Assembly: GCF_027409185.1 (NCBI RefSeq)
Contig: NC_084464.1
Span: forward strand, 47,219,095-47,283,094
Direction of reading: 5' to 3'
From: Cynocephalus volans
Taxonomy: Eukaryota; Chordata; Mammalia; Dermoptera; Cynocephalidae
Length of the DNA stretch: 64,000 nucleotides
Shown here in pieces: positions 23,312-34,975 of the stretch. Positions within the stretch are counted from its first letter, which is position 1. Each line of letters opens with the position of its first letter. A model generated the notes under the pieces. It had not been told where the DNA came from. It was given only the letters and a program-made list of their open reading frames with translations, and ran no database searches. The position numbers and the translations under genes are program-made.

Positions 23312-23709
23312 CCAAAGGTTTTAATATGATCAAGTATTTTTTAAAGTAGATTTATTTATTTAAAATACCAATTTAAAAAAAAGTAGCAATCTGGGAGTCC
23401 AACACTAAAGAAATGCTTAAGAAAGTTTTACAGCACATCTCCTCTATGTGAGTTGCCAAAACAGGGACACGTTGTATCCTATCTAACATTCTGGAAGTAC
23501 CAATAGAAGAGCTTTCTTAAATATGCTCACCTAGAATATGCTTCCCTTGCCTTGATTCCAAGGAGGAATGCCAAAATATTTTAAGGTAAATTATAAACGT
23601 CATGTAATGTGGTGTCCTAGGAGGCTCCCAGGCCAGGCAAAGATGCTCTACTATATGTGGCATGTCTAAGAGGCCATGCAGACTTGAACAATAGAAATAA
23701 TGGACTGAA

Positions 23710-23799
23710 GGGCTGGTCAGTTAGGTTAGTTGGTTAGAGTACAGTGTTATAAAACCAAGGTCAAGGATTTGGATCCCCATTCCACCAAAATAAATAAAT
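23710..23799 (+). mobile_element. tRNA-Ile-derived SINE, monomer
   Basis: Reads GGCTGGTCAGTTAGGTTAGTTGG..., with a B-box-like region GGATTTGGATCCCC and an AAATAAATAAAT tail. The flanking duplication AAATAATGG lies at 23696-23704 and 23800-23808. Confidence 0.75.
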
Positions 23800-24184
23800 A
23801 AATAATGGTCAGAAGATCAAAGGTCTTTCTTTGTTTTCTGAACAGTGTGTAAACCCCCAGACTCTTACATTATCCTAGAGAGACGAGCTCTGTAATGACT
23901 GGGATTTAATTTCTCTAGCTTGGTAGGCTCAGGGTAACAGGGAAGTCAATTTAGGAAATATATAGAAATTGACAACATGGTTTACACACTTGAGTTCTGA
24001 TTTCTACCTACTATGCAACGTTGAATCTATTTTTCTTTTCCTTCTTTTAAATATTTTCCACCATGCTCACCCTCATGACAAACATTTACACTCCAGGCAT
24101 TGGACAAAGGGCTATGAGAAGCAGAGAAGAAAAAACCATAGGCCTTGCTCTGTAGGACTTAATAGCTAACTCTTACATAATAAC

Positions 24185-24370
24185 TACAGTTTACTAGATA
24201 CTATTGTCGCACAACCCTCAAACAACTCTATAGATAGATACTGTTATTATCATCTCTGTTTGACTGATGAGAAAACTGAGGCACAACTGAGATCCCACAA
24301 ACTAGCAAGAGTCAGGGTTTTGAATCTGGGCTTTAGGGATCTGGAATTCATAGTCTTAGCCATACACTAT
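24185..24370 (-). repeat. MIR SINE, antisense
   Basis: Plus strand shows the reverse MIR order: ACTGTTATTATCATCTC, GATGAGAAAACTGAGGCACA, then GTTTTGAATCTGGGC. Confidence 0.75.
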
Positions 24371-24829
24371 ATTACCTGTCTAATTTAGTGGCAGGATGGA
24401 TAAATAAATACGTAAATAAATACAGTGCACAATGGTAGACGCACAAGATACTGTGTAAGAGCACAGGATTTGAGGAGTGAGGAGACAGGCATCTCTTGGA
24501 TGAGATGACACCTGGGCAGAGTTGGGAAGTATAATTATGTATCAGCTGCACACAGAAGGGAGGAAAGAAAACTCCAGTTAGAGAAAAAAGCATGGTCTGT
24601 AGGGGAACTATAAACAGTATAGTGTCACTTGAGTATAAAATGCAAGGGTGAAGTGGTGGGAGATAATTTGCACCACAAATATTTAATGGGCCCCTTTGTG
24701 TAGGCATTGTGTTTGGTACTGGGGGTACCAAATATCAGGGACAGGGCATTAAGGAACTTGAACTTGAGCTTTCAAACATTTTGTTCCCTTACCCACTAAA
24801 ATCATTTTTAAAAACTATCCCTATGCAAA

Positions 24830-25065
24830 ACACTCAACAAGTGAGGAATAGAAGAGAACTTTCACAACCTGATCAAGAGTATCTATAAAACACTTACAGC
24901 CAACATCATATTCAATGATGAAAGACTGAATGCTTCTCCACTAAGATCAGGAACAAGACAAGGATGTCCACTCTTGACACTCTTACATTATACTGAAGCT
25001 TCTAGCCAGGGCCAGCAGGCAAGAAAATTAAATAAAAGGCATACAGATTGGAAAGGAATTTGCAA
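24830..25065 (+). repeat. L1 ORF2 fragment (reverse transcriptase region)
   Basis: Contains the L1 RT nucleotide signature: CAACATCATATTCAATGATGAAAGACTGAA, then GATCAGGAACAAGACAAGGATGTCC and a GGCATACAGATTGGAAAGG end. Old 5'- and 3'-truncated fragment. Confidence 0.8.
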
Positions 25066-26155
25066 TTTTATTTATTTTTTGAAATTTTAAACTAAAGCAG
25101 TTACATCACAGTTTTGAATGCCATCTGATGGAATTTAAATACAATAGCAACTTGATATGCAACATCATCCATTTGTATATATACATAAAATGTAAAAGCA
25201 TTCTTTTTAACTGTAGGAAATTTTACATTACTCACTTTTCTCTTTGAACTTATATTTCTATTTCATTTTACCCTCACAGAAGTTTATCCTTAAGGAATGT
25301 AATTTTATGCCTGAAAGTCTTTTATCTATCATCCTATCATACTTTTCTGCCATATAAATGTGCATTTACATAGAAACCTGATTTGTAAAAAATTTGCTGG
25401 GAACATAATCCTATTGGAGTCAGGTACTATGTGAAAAATGAAAACCGGTGGGCAAGTTTCAGTGGATGTAGCAGGTTAAGGGCATTATGGGATCCAGGGC
25501 CAGAAGAATCACGTGTTTCCTTCAAGGCTCCTATCCACAGGACTTCCAGTGCCCTCCAGCAGGGAGCTAGGTAAAGTTCTGTCCTGCCTCCTTACTCATC
25601 CTCCCAGCCCTCTCCTCCAAAACAACCTGAGCAGTGTACCCAGCATTATGGCCCCTGGGTTACATCCTGTCTCCCCTTCCAGCCTATGATTCCCTCTAGA
25701 GCAGGGACTCATCCTATAAAATCCCAGATGTGCATAAGGCTCAGCACATGGCAAGCACTCAAATGTTTCTTAAGTGAAAAAATCTGTAGGTAAACTGCTG
25801 ATGTCACAGCTTGGCCAAGGACAGCCTCCCCAAGGACAGCTGTGGACCAAGGCTTCCTAAAAAATTGGAGAGAGAATGCCCATAGTTTCTGTCAACTCTC
25901 TGGCAGTTCCTCAAGTTTATTAAATCTAAGGAAAGGATGTTAGAAACAAACCTGTAGGCCTAGAAGGCTGGGGCCAGGTGTGGGCAGCAGGCTTCCCAGG
26001 TTGTTTATCTTAATCTCCTTGAGAACAAGAAATGCATGTTAGGATGGTTTATTTTCTTTGGATCAATTGAACAATTTATCTCTCAGATGTATTCAGTTGA
26101 AGGATTTGTCCCTGGATATTTGTACTAAAACATACTAAAACCAAAAGTCAAAACA
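25066..26155. other. Intergenic stretch, nothing recognised
   Basis: AT-rich first part, then a more GC-balanced part (25440-25850) without supported coding potential. Confidence 0.45.
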
Positions 26156-26156
26156 T

Positions 26157-26256
26157 CATGATTAGTTAACAGGATATTGTTCTAATATACGCAGTAAAGG
26201 AAACATCATATTAGTTAACAGGAAATTGTTCTGATATATGCAGTAAAACAGAATTG
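26157..26256 (+). repeat. Two-copy tandem repeat, unit about 51 bp
   Basis: Two imperfect copies of ATTAGTTAACAGGA.ATTGTTCT.ATATA.GCAGTAAA lie next to each other. Confidence 0.8.
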
Positions 26257-27110
26257 AAAGTATTATTTCCAAATAGATTATGCCACATAAATTTGGCCAA
26301 ATATTAGTCCAAATATTGCAACAAACTCCTTTCAAGTTCTTGCACTTTGCCTTATTCATTCTAATAGGACTTGATGTTTTGGGTATGCACGCCAAGAGGT
26401 GACACAAAACAGAAGTTGGGATCATTATGGATAACCTGAGCATGTTGGAAACCAAGGAGAGTCTGGACATTATTATTCACAGCCAATGACTCAGAGTGAA
26501 TGGTAAAACCAGGCTGAATTATGCATTGCAAAATCAAAGGCAGCAAAGTTTGGGCAGAACGGTTGCCTACAATTTCTAAATAACCAACAGCTAGCTGATG
26601 GGTACGTAGTATCTATGACACATAAAAAACCCCACAAACATATATTTTCCTCTCTAGAGCACTACTGTGATGGTAATTGATTTTGTGGCTAAAACAGGAC
26701 TTGCTGATTTGCAAGTAATGTCCTAGACCACCAAGCTGTATCAGATGCAGTTCAAAGTAATGCTTGTAGACTTTGTGACAGATATTGTTGACATCGACCA
26801 TAGTATGGGCCGAAATTCCAGTAACAGCAGTAGCTACTTTCTCTGTGACTTCCATAGACAATAAGAAGATGAAGACACCTTTTCAGGGAAATGATGGATT
26901 TTGAGAAAAAAAATTCCTTTCTAAAAGAGACCTATGACAACTGACAATAATAGGCTGCAGTGTATCTTGAAATAAACGTCTATCCTTTGGGAGAGGTGAA
27001 ATGAAAATTATTTCAAAAATAAAACCACCAAAAAAAGAACATAATATTTGAGGAATTTGACCCATCACCATTGAGGAATTTGAACCACAGGACCTGCAGG
27101 GGCAAATTGT
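26160..27110 (-). pseudogene. Unassigned degenerate stretch with clustered minus-strand ORFs
   Basis: Four ORFs of 60-100 codons follow one another on the minus strand in shifting frames (26162-26470, 26361-26546, 26613-26861, 26883-27071). The density and non-repetitive composition suggest a decayed protein-coding retroelement or retrocopy. I do not recognise the family, so no function is given. Confidence 0.25.
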
Positions 27111-27949
27111 TCAACTGGTCCTTTTCTTTTAGATTTAATCAAGGGATGCCCTAATTTGCTGGATTTTTAAAAAGCTCTCTAATATTGGGAAGGGGTAATC
27201 CCTCCACTACTATGACAAAGTCCATGCTTTCTGGTCAAGCAAAGGAAACACCCCAGAATGTTAACAGAATTTATCTCTAGGCGGCAGAAGTGTAGGGTAT
27301 TCTTTTTTCCCCCCTGCTTTTCTGTATTTTATAGATTTTCACTAAACAGCAAGTATTATGCTTATAAGAAGCTTTATTTTAACAAATCTGTATCATGAAT
27401 TCAAGACTATCCATCTGTAGATTTATTAAAAACTATAAAATTAATTAAAGTATGAGGCTACTTTGACTGTATTTGACAATATTCAGAGCATTAGATAGAG
27501 TATTCAAAAGATTTTGCTTCAATTTGGGGGAAAAATTAGCCCTAGACTAAATGCTGCTCTAGCCTCACCTAACAAAGCATAAAAATAATACCTGAATGAA
27601 ATGATAAAACTGTTACCAAATAATTTAACCGCATCCTAGAACAAAGCTCAAGAATACTTATAGGAATACATTGCAAGTGGGTGTTTACCTCTGTACCCCA
27701 CAGATATGTACAATCAATTTTGTTACAATAAAAAAATATATAGGAATGCAAATATGTCCAATAACGAACAAGGTAAAATTGACAATACATGATTGGTCCA
27801 GTGTCCAATAAAAGTTATAAGATATGCAAAGAAGCAGAAAAACATGACCCTTAATGAGAAGAAAAATCAATTGAAACTGACCCAGAAAGTACATGGATGA
27901 TAAAATCAGTAGAAAAGAACATTAAAACAATTATAACTGCATTCCTTAT

Positions 27950-29560
27950 GTTTAAGTAGCAGAGAAAATATTGAACATATTAAGTGGAGACATGGAAGAT
28001 ATAAAAAAGATCAAAATTGAACTTCTAGTGAAGAAAATGACATCTGAGATGAAAAAAATCACTGAATGGATTAACGTAAGGTTAGACATTGTAGAAGAAA
28101 AGAAATCAGTGGACATGAAGATATAGCTATAGAGGCTATCCAAAATGAAGCACAGAGAGAGAGTCTAAAGAAAATAAAAAGAAAAGGAAAAATGGAAAAC
28201 AAAATAAATAGAGTATCAGTTTGCTATAGGACAACTTCAAGTGGACTAATATGCTTGGAAGTAGAGTTTCTGAAGAAGGGAGAAGGACAGAATAAATATT
28301 TGAAGAATGGCCAAAGCTATTACAAAAGGGCCACAAATTTGATGAAAATTATAAACCAAAAGATCCAAAAAGCTCAATGAATCCCAAGCAGAAGAAACAT
28401 GAAGAAAACTACACTAAAGCACACCATAATCAAATTGCTTAAAACTGGTAACAGAGAAAATCTTAAAAGCAGCCAGAGATAAACGATACATACAGAGCAA
28501 CAAGCAAAGAAAAAAGATGACAGCTAATTTCTCATTAGAAACCATGTAAATCAAAAAAATGAATACATTGTGTAATGTTGAATATATTAATTATCCTGTT
28601 CTGAGCATTACATATTGCACACAGGTATTGATATTCAACACTGTACCCTATAGATACGTGCAATTATGTTTCAATAAAAAAAAATAAACTAAAAAAAAAA
28701 AAGAAACCATGTAAATCATAAGACAGTGGAGTAACTTCTTTAAAATACTTAAACTGTCAACCTAGAATTTTATATTTAGTGAAAATGTCTTTCAAAAACA
28801 AAGATGAAGACAAGACTTTTTCAGAACAAAAAAATCTGAAAGAACTAAACTAAAAGACATGCAGTACAATAAATGTTAAAGGAAGTCCTTCAAGCAGAAG
28901 GAAAATGACACCAGATGGAAATATGGATCTACTCAAAGGAATGAAGAGCAATAGAAATGTTAACGATATAGGCAAATATTTAAAAATTTTTTCTTATTTA
29001 AATCATCTTAAATACTAATTGACTGTTTAAAGTGCAAATAATAGCAATGTATTTGGGGGCTTCTGACATATGTAGAAACAAAATGTGTGACAACAATTGC
29101 ACAAAGGCTGGGAAGGAAGACATGGAAGTATACTGTTGTAAGGTTCTTATACACTGCATGATGTCATATAATATCAATTGGAGGTAGACTGTGGTAAGTT
29201 AAAGATGTATGCTATAAACCCTAAAGCAACCACTAAAACAACCCAACAAAGAGATATAAAATAATCCATCAAGAGGTATAGAACTGATTCACTAAGCATG
29301 CTCAATTATTCCAGAAGAAGGCAGGAAAAGAGGAAGCACGGAACAAAGAACAGATGATACAAATAAAAAACATATAGCAAGATCATGACTGATATCAATA
29401 ATCATATTAAATGTTACTGGTCTAAAAATCCCAATAAAAGTTAGAAATTTTCAGATAGAGAAAAAAAGCAAGACCCGACTGCATGCCACCTATGAGAAAC
29501 CCACTTTAAATGTAATGACATAAATAGGTTGAAAATAAAAGGATAGAAAAAGATATACAT
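27950..29560 (+). repeat. Old L1 (L1M-like) block
   Basis: Recognisable pieces include CACACCATAATCAAATTGCTTAAAACTGG, AAATCTTAAAAGCAGCCAGAG, GTCAACCTAGAATTTTATA, and AAGGAAGTCCTTCAAGCAGAAGG. The order is that of old L1M elements. A younger 148-bp L1 tail interrupts it at 28554-28701. Confidence 0.75.
28554..28701 (+). mobile_element. Very short 5'-truncated L1 3' end nested in older L1
   Basis: The insert contains TAATTATCCTGTTCTGAGC, TGTACCCTATAGATACGTGCAATTATG and an A-rich tail. A perfect 17-bp duplication AGAAACCATGTAAATCA flanks it (28537-28553, 28702-28718). Confidence 0.9.
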
Positions 29561-29564
29561 TTCA

Positions 29565-30110
29565 AGGATTCCCTGTTCCATGGAGTCTGACTTTGGAGCA
29601 TTACTGTATTCTTTCAGTGGTGTCATTTCTTCTTATTTGTAGTTCTAGTACTTTTTTGTTGACATTTGGTCATTTGATAGAGGGTTTGCTTCTTCTATTA
29701 CACTGAGGTTGGCTGTGGAGTGGCCCTGGTTGCTACCGTGGTGGTGATTTGTCTTTGCTTGACAGTAGATGTGGTGGTGGTTATGTTAAACCACCTTGGG
29801 TCCTGTTGCAGAATCTGTGGTTGTAGGATGAGCCCCCAGCGCCGTGCCGTTCTGCCGGGCTCACATCAGCGAGTTGGGGCGCGTGGGCTAGCGCTCCCCT
29901 CTGGCTCCAAGGAGGGGGGCTACTTTCTTTAAAATATTTATAATAGTTATTTTGAAGTCCTTGATTGCTAACTCCAACATCTAGATCTCCTGTGGAAATG
30001 CTTTTATTATATACTTAAAAAAAAATTATCAGACACCTTTTCTGCCTCTTCATATGCCTTGTGATTTTTAAAAAAATTATATACTGGATGTTGTGTAAAA
30101 AAATAGACTG
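29565..30110 (-). repeat. Probable old L1 5' region, antisense
   Basis: Contains TTTGAAGTCCTTGATTGCTAACTCCAACATCTAGATCTC, typical of antisense L1M 5' sequence, and a small GC-rich patch (29826-29920). Assignment is tentative. Confidence 0.45.
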
Positions 30111-30561
30111 AAGTTAATGTTATTTTGCCCTAGATAGGACACACACTTCTATTAGGCAAATAAGGTGAGGGGCTGATCATCTTAATTCAATCAAGAATTG
30201 AGCTATGCTCTGGCTTTAGATACTCAGTCCACCTTTGGTTTCAAATGTCTCAAGGGCAAGACCTTTTGTGTGCTTATTAAAGTCCCCTTCCACTTGTGGT
30301 ACTTTGTCTCCTGAGCATTTTGAGACCGTGGTAAATTTCATTTTGCCTGTGTAGACCAATCCCTAGTCTCCTGAATGGCCCTGGCACTCAGAAAATGTCT
30401 TGAAGGGGAAAGCAGTCAATCTGTCGTGACAGCCCATCAAAAACTATACTGGTTTTGCTTTCCTCTAGTAGAGTTTCTTAAGGAAAGCCTGATCCTGAGC
30501 ATTTACGCAGACGGCAAATAACTCCTAAGAAAGAAAATGGCCAATAACCTCAACTAACCTA

Positions 30562-30639
30562 GGAAGGAGACTTTTCTCTCTTAGTTTTTAGTTCTTTATA
30601 GGAAGGAGTCTTTTCTCTCTTAATTTTTAGTTCTTTTAG
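30562..30639 (+). repeat. Two-copy 39-bp tandem repeat
   Basis: Copies 30562-30600 and 30601-30639 start GGAAGGAG and share CTTTTCTCTCTTA and TTTTTAGTTCTTT with three or so differences. Confidence 0.85.
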
Positions 30640-30659
30640 TCTTCTTTGTTTCCACAGCT

Positions 30660-31130
30660 CTCTAATATCTTTCAAATATGATTTTTCTAATTCGTTCTTT
30701 TTTTTTTTTCTTGACATAGACAAAAAAATTTCAACTTAGTTCACATTGGGATTCAAAGCCCACACATTGCATTTAGTTGATATGACTCTTAAGTGTCTCG
30801 GTTTATATATTCCCCTTCCCTGTTTTTGTTGTTGTGTTTTTCATCTTCTTTGCTGAAAAAACTGGCTCATTTGTCCTGCTGAGTTTTCTGGATTCTGCAG
30901 ATTGCATCCTCCTAGTATCATTTAAGATGTTCCTCTGCTTCCTCTACAAGGGTACTTTAAAAAGTTCATGGAAAGATTTATATTATCTTTCAATTCTATT
31001 TTTCCATGAACTTTTTGAAGCATCTTCGTATTTTCTACAATCTGATGGTTAGATCTAGAGATTGATAATATTCAGTTTCGATTTTTTGGCAAGATTACTT
31101 TATCAGTGGTACTGTGTACTTTGTTTTTTC
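30660..31130 (+). repeat. Ancient interspersed repeat, family not named (copy A)
   Basis: This block is related to 56280-56650: both contain a TGCTGA/TTTTCTGGATTCTGC... TGCATCC... TTTAA.TGTTCCTCTG series. A MITE inserted here at 30945-31030. Probably an old L1-linked or DNA repeat. Confidence 0.55.
30945..31030. mobile_element. Palindromic mariner-like MITE, copy 1
   Basis: An 86-bp element with terminal inverted repeats (TACAAGGGTACTTTAAAAAG and the reverse complement of CTTTTTGAAGCATCTTCGTA). It begins and ends with TA, the mariner target. No transposase is encoded. Confidence 0.85.
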
Positions 31131-31149
31131 TTTTTTTAAATCACATATG

Positions 31150-31385
31150 GAATTCCTACTTATTCTCAAGGCCCAGCACAAATGTCATTTTCTCTCAGTA
31201 GTTTTCCCTGACCTGTGACTTTTATATTTCTATTAAACTTTGCCTCTCATTATCACCTTTACATATTCTAATATAATACTTTAGGAGTCCATGACACTCC
31301 CTCCCCACAATGCCTGTTTGTAGTTGGAGGATTCCTGATTGCAGAAATTATATCTTACTCATCCCTTTACCCTTATACTTACCAT
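31150..31385 (+). repeat. L2 fragment
   Basis: Contains CAAGGCCCAGCACAAATGTCATTTTCTC followed by a pyrimidine-rich block and a TTGCAGAAATTATATCTTACTC-type end. Confidence 0.6.
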
Positions 31386-31840
31386 AGTGTGGTAGGTTAA
31401 AAAGAGCCACAAATTCTATGCTACTCCTCCCCTCAAGAAGTGGGGGAAAAAAAAAAGAAGAGTGTATTTCCCCTCACATTGAATCAAGGCAGGCTGTGTC
31501 ACTTATTTTGATAACAGAATGTGGTATAGAAGTGATTCTCTGCCTTGAGCCACAATATAAAGTTTGGTACACTACTGGAGAGTCCATGTGGAGAGAGAGA
31601 GATGCCTGGCCAGCCTCCAGAACTCCCAGCCATCCCAGCTGAGGTGTCAGACATGTGATTAGAACCATTTTTGATTTCTGGCCCTAGCTGAATCTCCAAA
31701 TGACTGCAGCTTCACGAATGGGCTTGGCTAAACCCAACCTAGATTGCAGAATCATGAGCAAGCACATGATTACTGTTTTAAGCCACTAAATTTTAGGATG
31801 GTTTGTTATGCAGCAAAAGATTACTGAAACACATAGTATC
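31386..31840 (+). repeat. Probable ERVL/MaLR-type LTR
   Basis: Ends with the LTR-like series GCACATGATTACTGTTTTAAGCCACTAAATTTTAGGATGGTTTGTTATGCAGCA...ACTGAAACA. Family assignment is uncertain. No viral gene is seen. Confidence 0.5.
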
Positions 31841-32597
31841 TAGGATACAGTGAGCATTCCAATAAATGTTTGTTGAATTAAATTTAATTGCAGTGAATTA
31901 AATGGGAAAGTAGACTAGACAGCCCTCACGATCCTTCCAAGCACTGAGATTCTATGACCCTGAGATCATTAATAATCTTGGATTATGCTATAACTTTCTC
32001 TATTTCTGTAAGTGAAAGTGGAATCTAGATGCAATATAGTTGAGTACTTGGGCTTTGCGACACTCAACATATTTAGAGAAAGGTACCCGGGGTCACTTAT
32101 TTTTTGACCAGTCTCTTTCCCAAACCTACTTTTCTGAGGTTCTGTAGATTACGCTTAAATCTTCACATACAAAAATTATACCCCAAGCCCCATTTACTGT
32201 AGAACACAAGCTGCTTTGGAAGTTTGAGGCTTTTTGGGTCAGTAATAAGGGAAAATTTGTGCTAAGACATTTATACTTTCAAATCCAGTCTTTACTAGTC
32301 TTGCAGTCTTTAGATTTTTCTCCAATTTCTTATTAGAGACATAAAACCTGTAATTATGACCATGCTGTGAAAAGCGAGCTAAGCAACCCAAACTACACCA
32401 TTTTTTAAAGTTTGAAACACCTTATAATTTCAGGTGATCTGCATTTTGGAAGAAGACTTAGCCTTTGAATTGTTACTCACTTCTATCCTTTCTTTAATGC
32501 TGTACTATTTATAATTGGTAAGCCATTTTTTAAAATCTGATTACTGGATGCTATGTATGGGAGGGGCTGGATGCTATGGGTTTATACCAGAATATTT

Positions 32598-32601
<4 letters not shown>

Positions 32602-32652
<51 letters not shown>

Positions 32653-32732
32653 TGACTGGTACAGGGATCCAACCCTGGGCCTTGGATCAGCATCATGCTC
32701 TAACCAACTTGAGCTACCCGGCCAGCCCTTAA
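32602..32732 (-). mobile_element. tRNA-Ile-derived SINE, monomer with (TG)n tail
   Basis: Antisense monomer: the plus strand shows (TG)n at 32604-32651, then CAGGGATCCAACCCTGGGCC and CTCTAACCAACTTGAGCTA. The duplication ACC(A/C)GAATATTTTTTA flanks it (32586-32601, 32733-32748). The tail is a CA/TG microsatellite instead of poly(A). Confidence 0.85.
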
Positions 32733-33179
32733 ACCCGAATATTTTTTAAAGATAGACTAGAGTCCAAATATCTGGTTGGTCTTTCTGAGGTCATGCATCA
32801 GAGCCAAGATTTAGCCATGTTGCAGTTGTTGCAGAAAGGACCAAAGTCTAGACTCTACCACTTACTGCCCAAGTGTCAGAAGCCATTGATTCTGTGTTTA
32901 AAGACCTCCTCTAAAGGAGACGTGGGACTAAAAGGGAACTGGAGTGAGAAGGTGGAAGCCCACAGAAACTGGGCTCCTCATGCACGTCTTAGTCTCCTGT
33001 TATAAATATGAAATGTTTCCTTGGTTTTGACAGATTTCTGTGCCTTTCCCTCCTACCCTGACAACTTATTCCTGGTTGGACCTAATTTCTAGTTGAGCCA
33101 TTGATGCCATAGGCTCCATCTGGCTGTGTCCCTGGATGCTCAGCTTCTGTTCTCATCCATGGTCACTGCTCTTGGTTCT

Positions 33180-33660
33180 CCATTTGGTTTTCCCCTCCTA
33201 GTGGTCACTGGAACTTGCTTTAAGCCTAACTCCTACTCATCCTTCAGATCCCACATCACATGTTATTGCCATAGGAAGAACTTCCTTGATACCCAAGACT
33301 AGGTCAGGTCCTCCTAATATATGCCCTCAGAGTTTCCTGTAATTTACCTTCAAGTTACTTATCACAATTTATAATTATTTTTGTCATCTATTCTGCTCAT
33401 TCTTTATCTTCAGCAGCTGGGACAGTACCTGGCACATAGTAGGAGTTCAAAAAATGTGTTGAGTAAACATAAAAAATGAAGCTTTTGACTTGGGCCCTCA
33501 CCTCTTTTTGTAGGTACAAGATCATACTGAGTCTGAGTCTCAGTTTATGCATGTGTAAAGTGGGGATAATATTGTTTCATCTATCCCACAGTTTAAGGTG
33601 CTATGCATGTAGCAGATGCTTAACAAAATGCTTGTAGAATGAGTGAATGCATATGCTAGC
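33180..33660 (+). repeat. L2 fragment followed by MIR fragment
   Basis: 33190-33480 has the L2 tail series (CATCCTTCAGATCCCACATCAC ... CAGCAGCTGGGACAGTACCTGGCACATAGTAGGAG). 33520-33650 has MIR features (TCTCAGTTTATGCATGTGTAAAGTGGGG). Confidence 0.65.
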
Positions 33661-34097
33661 TCTGTGATAATAGACATCTATATTTCAACAAGGATTTATT
33701 TTATCTAACAAACAAGAGAAATTGAGTACCCAAGCAGGAGTCATCATGTTTATTGAATTGGAAATAAAATTCAGGATTTCGTATACCTTTGCCCAGAGGT
33801 CTATATTTTTCTTCTGGGCATAGTTTAATACTTAATGAGGAAGGGGGAAATTTTTTGAATGGATGTTGACAAAAACTAGTAATGATTGACTTTCTCAACC
33901 CCTAATGGGTTTGTGTCTGTCATAGATTTTAACTAAGTTTGGTCCACCAGGAGTACAGATTGCACATTGCCTATAGCTTAAAAACCTGTAAGAAAGAAGC
34001 AACAGTCGATGTGAATTTGAAAACCAGGGCGAGTTCTATAAAGCTAATATTCTCATCAATTGGTACAGCTGATTGGCCTTATGAAACTAGTGGCAGG

Positions 34098-34273
34098 GCC
34101 GGCTCCGTGGCGCACTCCGGAGAGTGCGGCGCTGGGAGCACAGTGGCACTCCCGCCACGGGTTCGGATCCTATAGAGGGATGGCCAGTGCGCTCACTGGT
34201 TGAGCGCGGTGCGGGCGACACCACGCCAAGGGTTGTGATCCCCTTACCGGTCACGAAAAAAGGACAAAAAAAA
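34098..34273 (+). mobile_element. tRNA-Ile-derived SINE, dimer
   Basis: First unit GGCCGGCTCCGTGGCGCACTC with B box GGGTTCGGATCC, a TATAGAGGGATGG linker, a second unit with GTGATCCCCTTACCGGTCACG, and an A-rich tail. Duplication GAAACTAGT(G/A)GCAGG lies at 34083-34097 and 34274-34288. Confidence 0.88.
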
Positions 34274-34564
34274 GAAACTAGTAGCAGGATAAGATTTTGA
34301 CCTCTGGGAATGACAGCAAAAGTACATTTAACCTAGCAGGTCCTCGTACCACCAGCCTATGAGGTACTCTGCCTATTCCCCCCACTTCCTGCATCAGTGC
34401 AGTGAAGATACTTTGCATATAAAATACGAAGGCTACCTAATTTTTTTTCTTTCTTGCTCATCTCTTCTCCACCATATCCACTCCCTTCTGGAATCCCTCC
34501 CATTTGACATTTCCTTAGGGATACAGAATACAGAGAAGGGAGAAGGTTCAGGAAGGATCCAAAT

Positions 34565-34975
34565 GTAACTAGAGTTATATATTTTATTTGAGCCTCACCT
34601 CTTTGGAGTAAGGGGAACAGAGATGAGAGGAGTGAGTTAGAGATGGTCTGGCACAAACCCCAGAGATGTGGGGCATGTGAAGAAGGAAATCCTTCTCTAG
34701 AACATCTGCTGAAGGTGAAACGTGGGGAGCCTGGATAGGGAATTCAGAGATATGTTGGCATTTAGTAATGTGATCTGGGCGTGTGATCCCAGTGCTGAGC
34801 AAGGAAGAAGGCCAGCAGGTGGAGGAGTCACAAAGCAAGTACTGCTAGTTTGTATCCCAGTCTAGGTCTCTTGACTAAGCTACCCCTTTAGGGTGGGGAG
34901 GATTTGCCAAGATTATCTGACCCCTTATTTCCAGTTCATCTCCCAGGCATCCTCATTGTCACTGCACTTGGATGG
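34565..34975 (-). other. SLC26A8: SLC26A8 3' UTR (inferred extent)
   Basis: The region runs from the stop codon to shortly past a canonical AATAAA signal. About 410 nt of UTR is implied. The true cleavage site could be further left if another signal is used. Confidence 0.55.
34583..34588 (-). terminator. SLC26A8: Candidate polyadenylation signal AATAAA of SLC26A8
   Basis: The plus strand reads TTTATT here, giving AATAAA on the gene strand about 390 nt after the stop. It is the first canonical signal found downstream of the coding end. Confidence 0.55.

Larger units (their letters stand above)
17855..23313 (-). mobile_element. Near full-length antisense L1 with internal ORF2 deletion
   Basis: A LINE-1 of about 5.46 kb has all landmarks: a GC-rich 5' UTR (about 21660-23313) starting with GGAAGATGGCGG, ORF1, ORF2, and a 3' UTR with TG repeat, G-rich tract and A tail. 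Possible 10-bp duplication AAAAGTTTTA/AAAGGTTTTA flanks it (17845-17854, 23314-23323). ORF2 is short because the reverse transcriptase part is missing. Stops and frameshifts in ORF1 and the endonuclease show it is dead. It shares a source family with the L1 at 2189-3711. Confidence 0.93.

Noticed and set aside
29826-29920. Small GC-rich patch as a possible promoter
   Set aside because: It lies within what looks like an antisense old L1 5' region, is short, and no gene follows.
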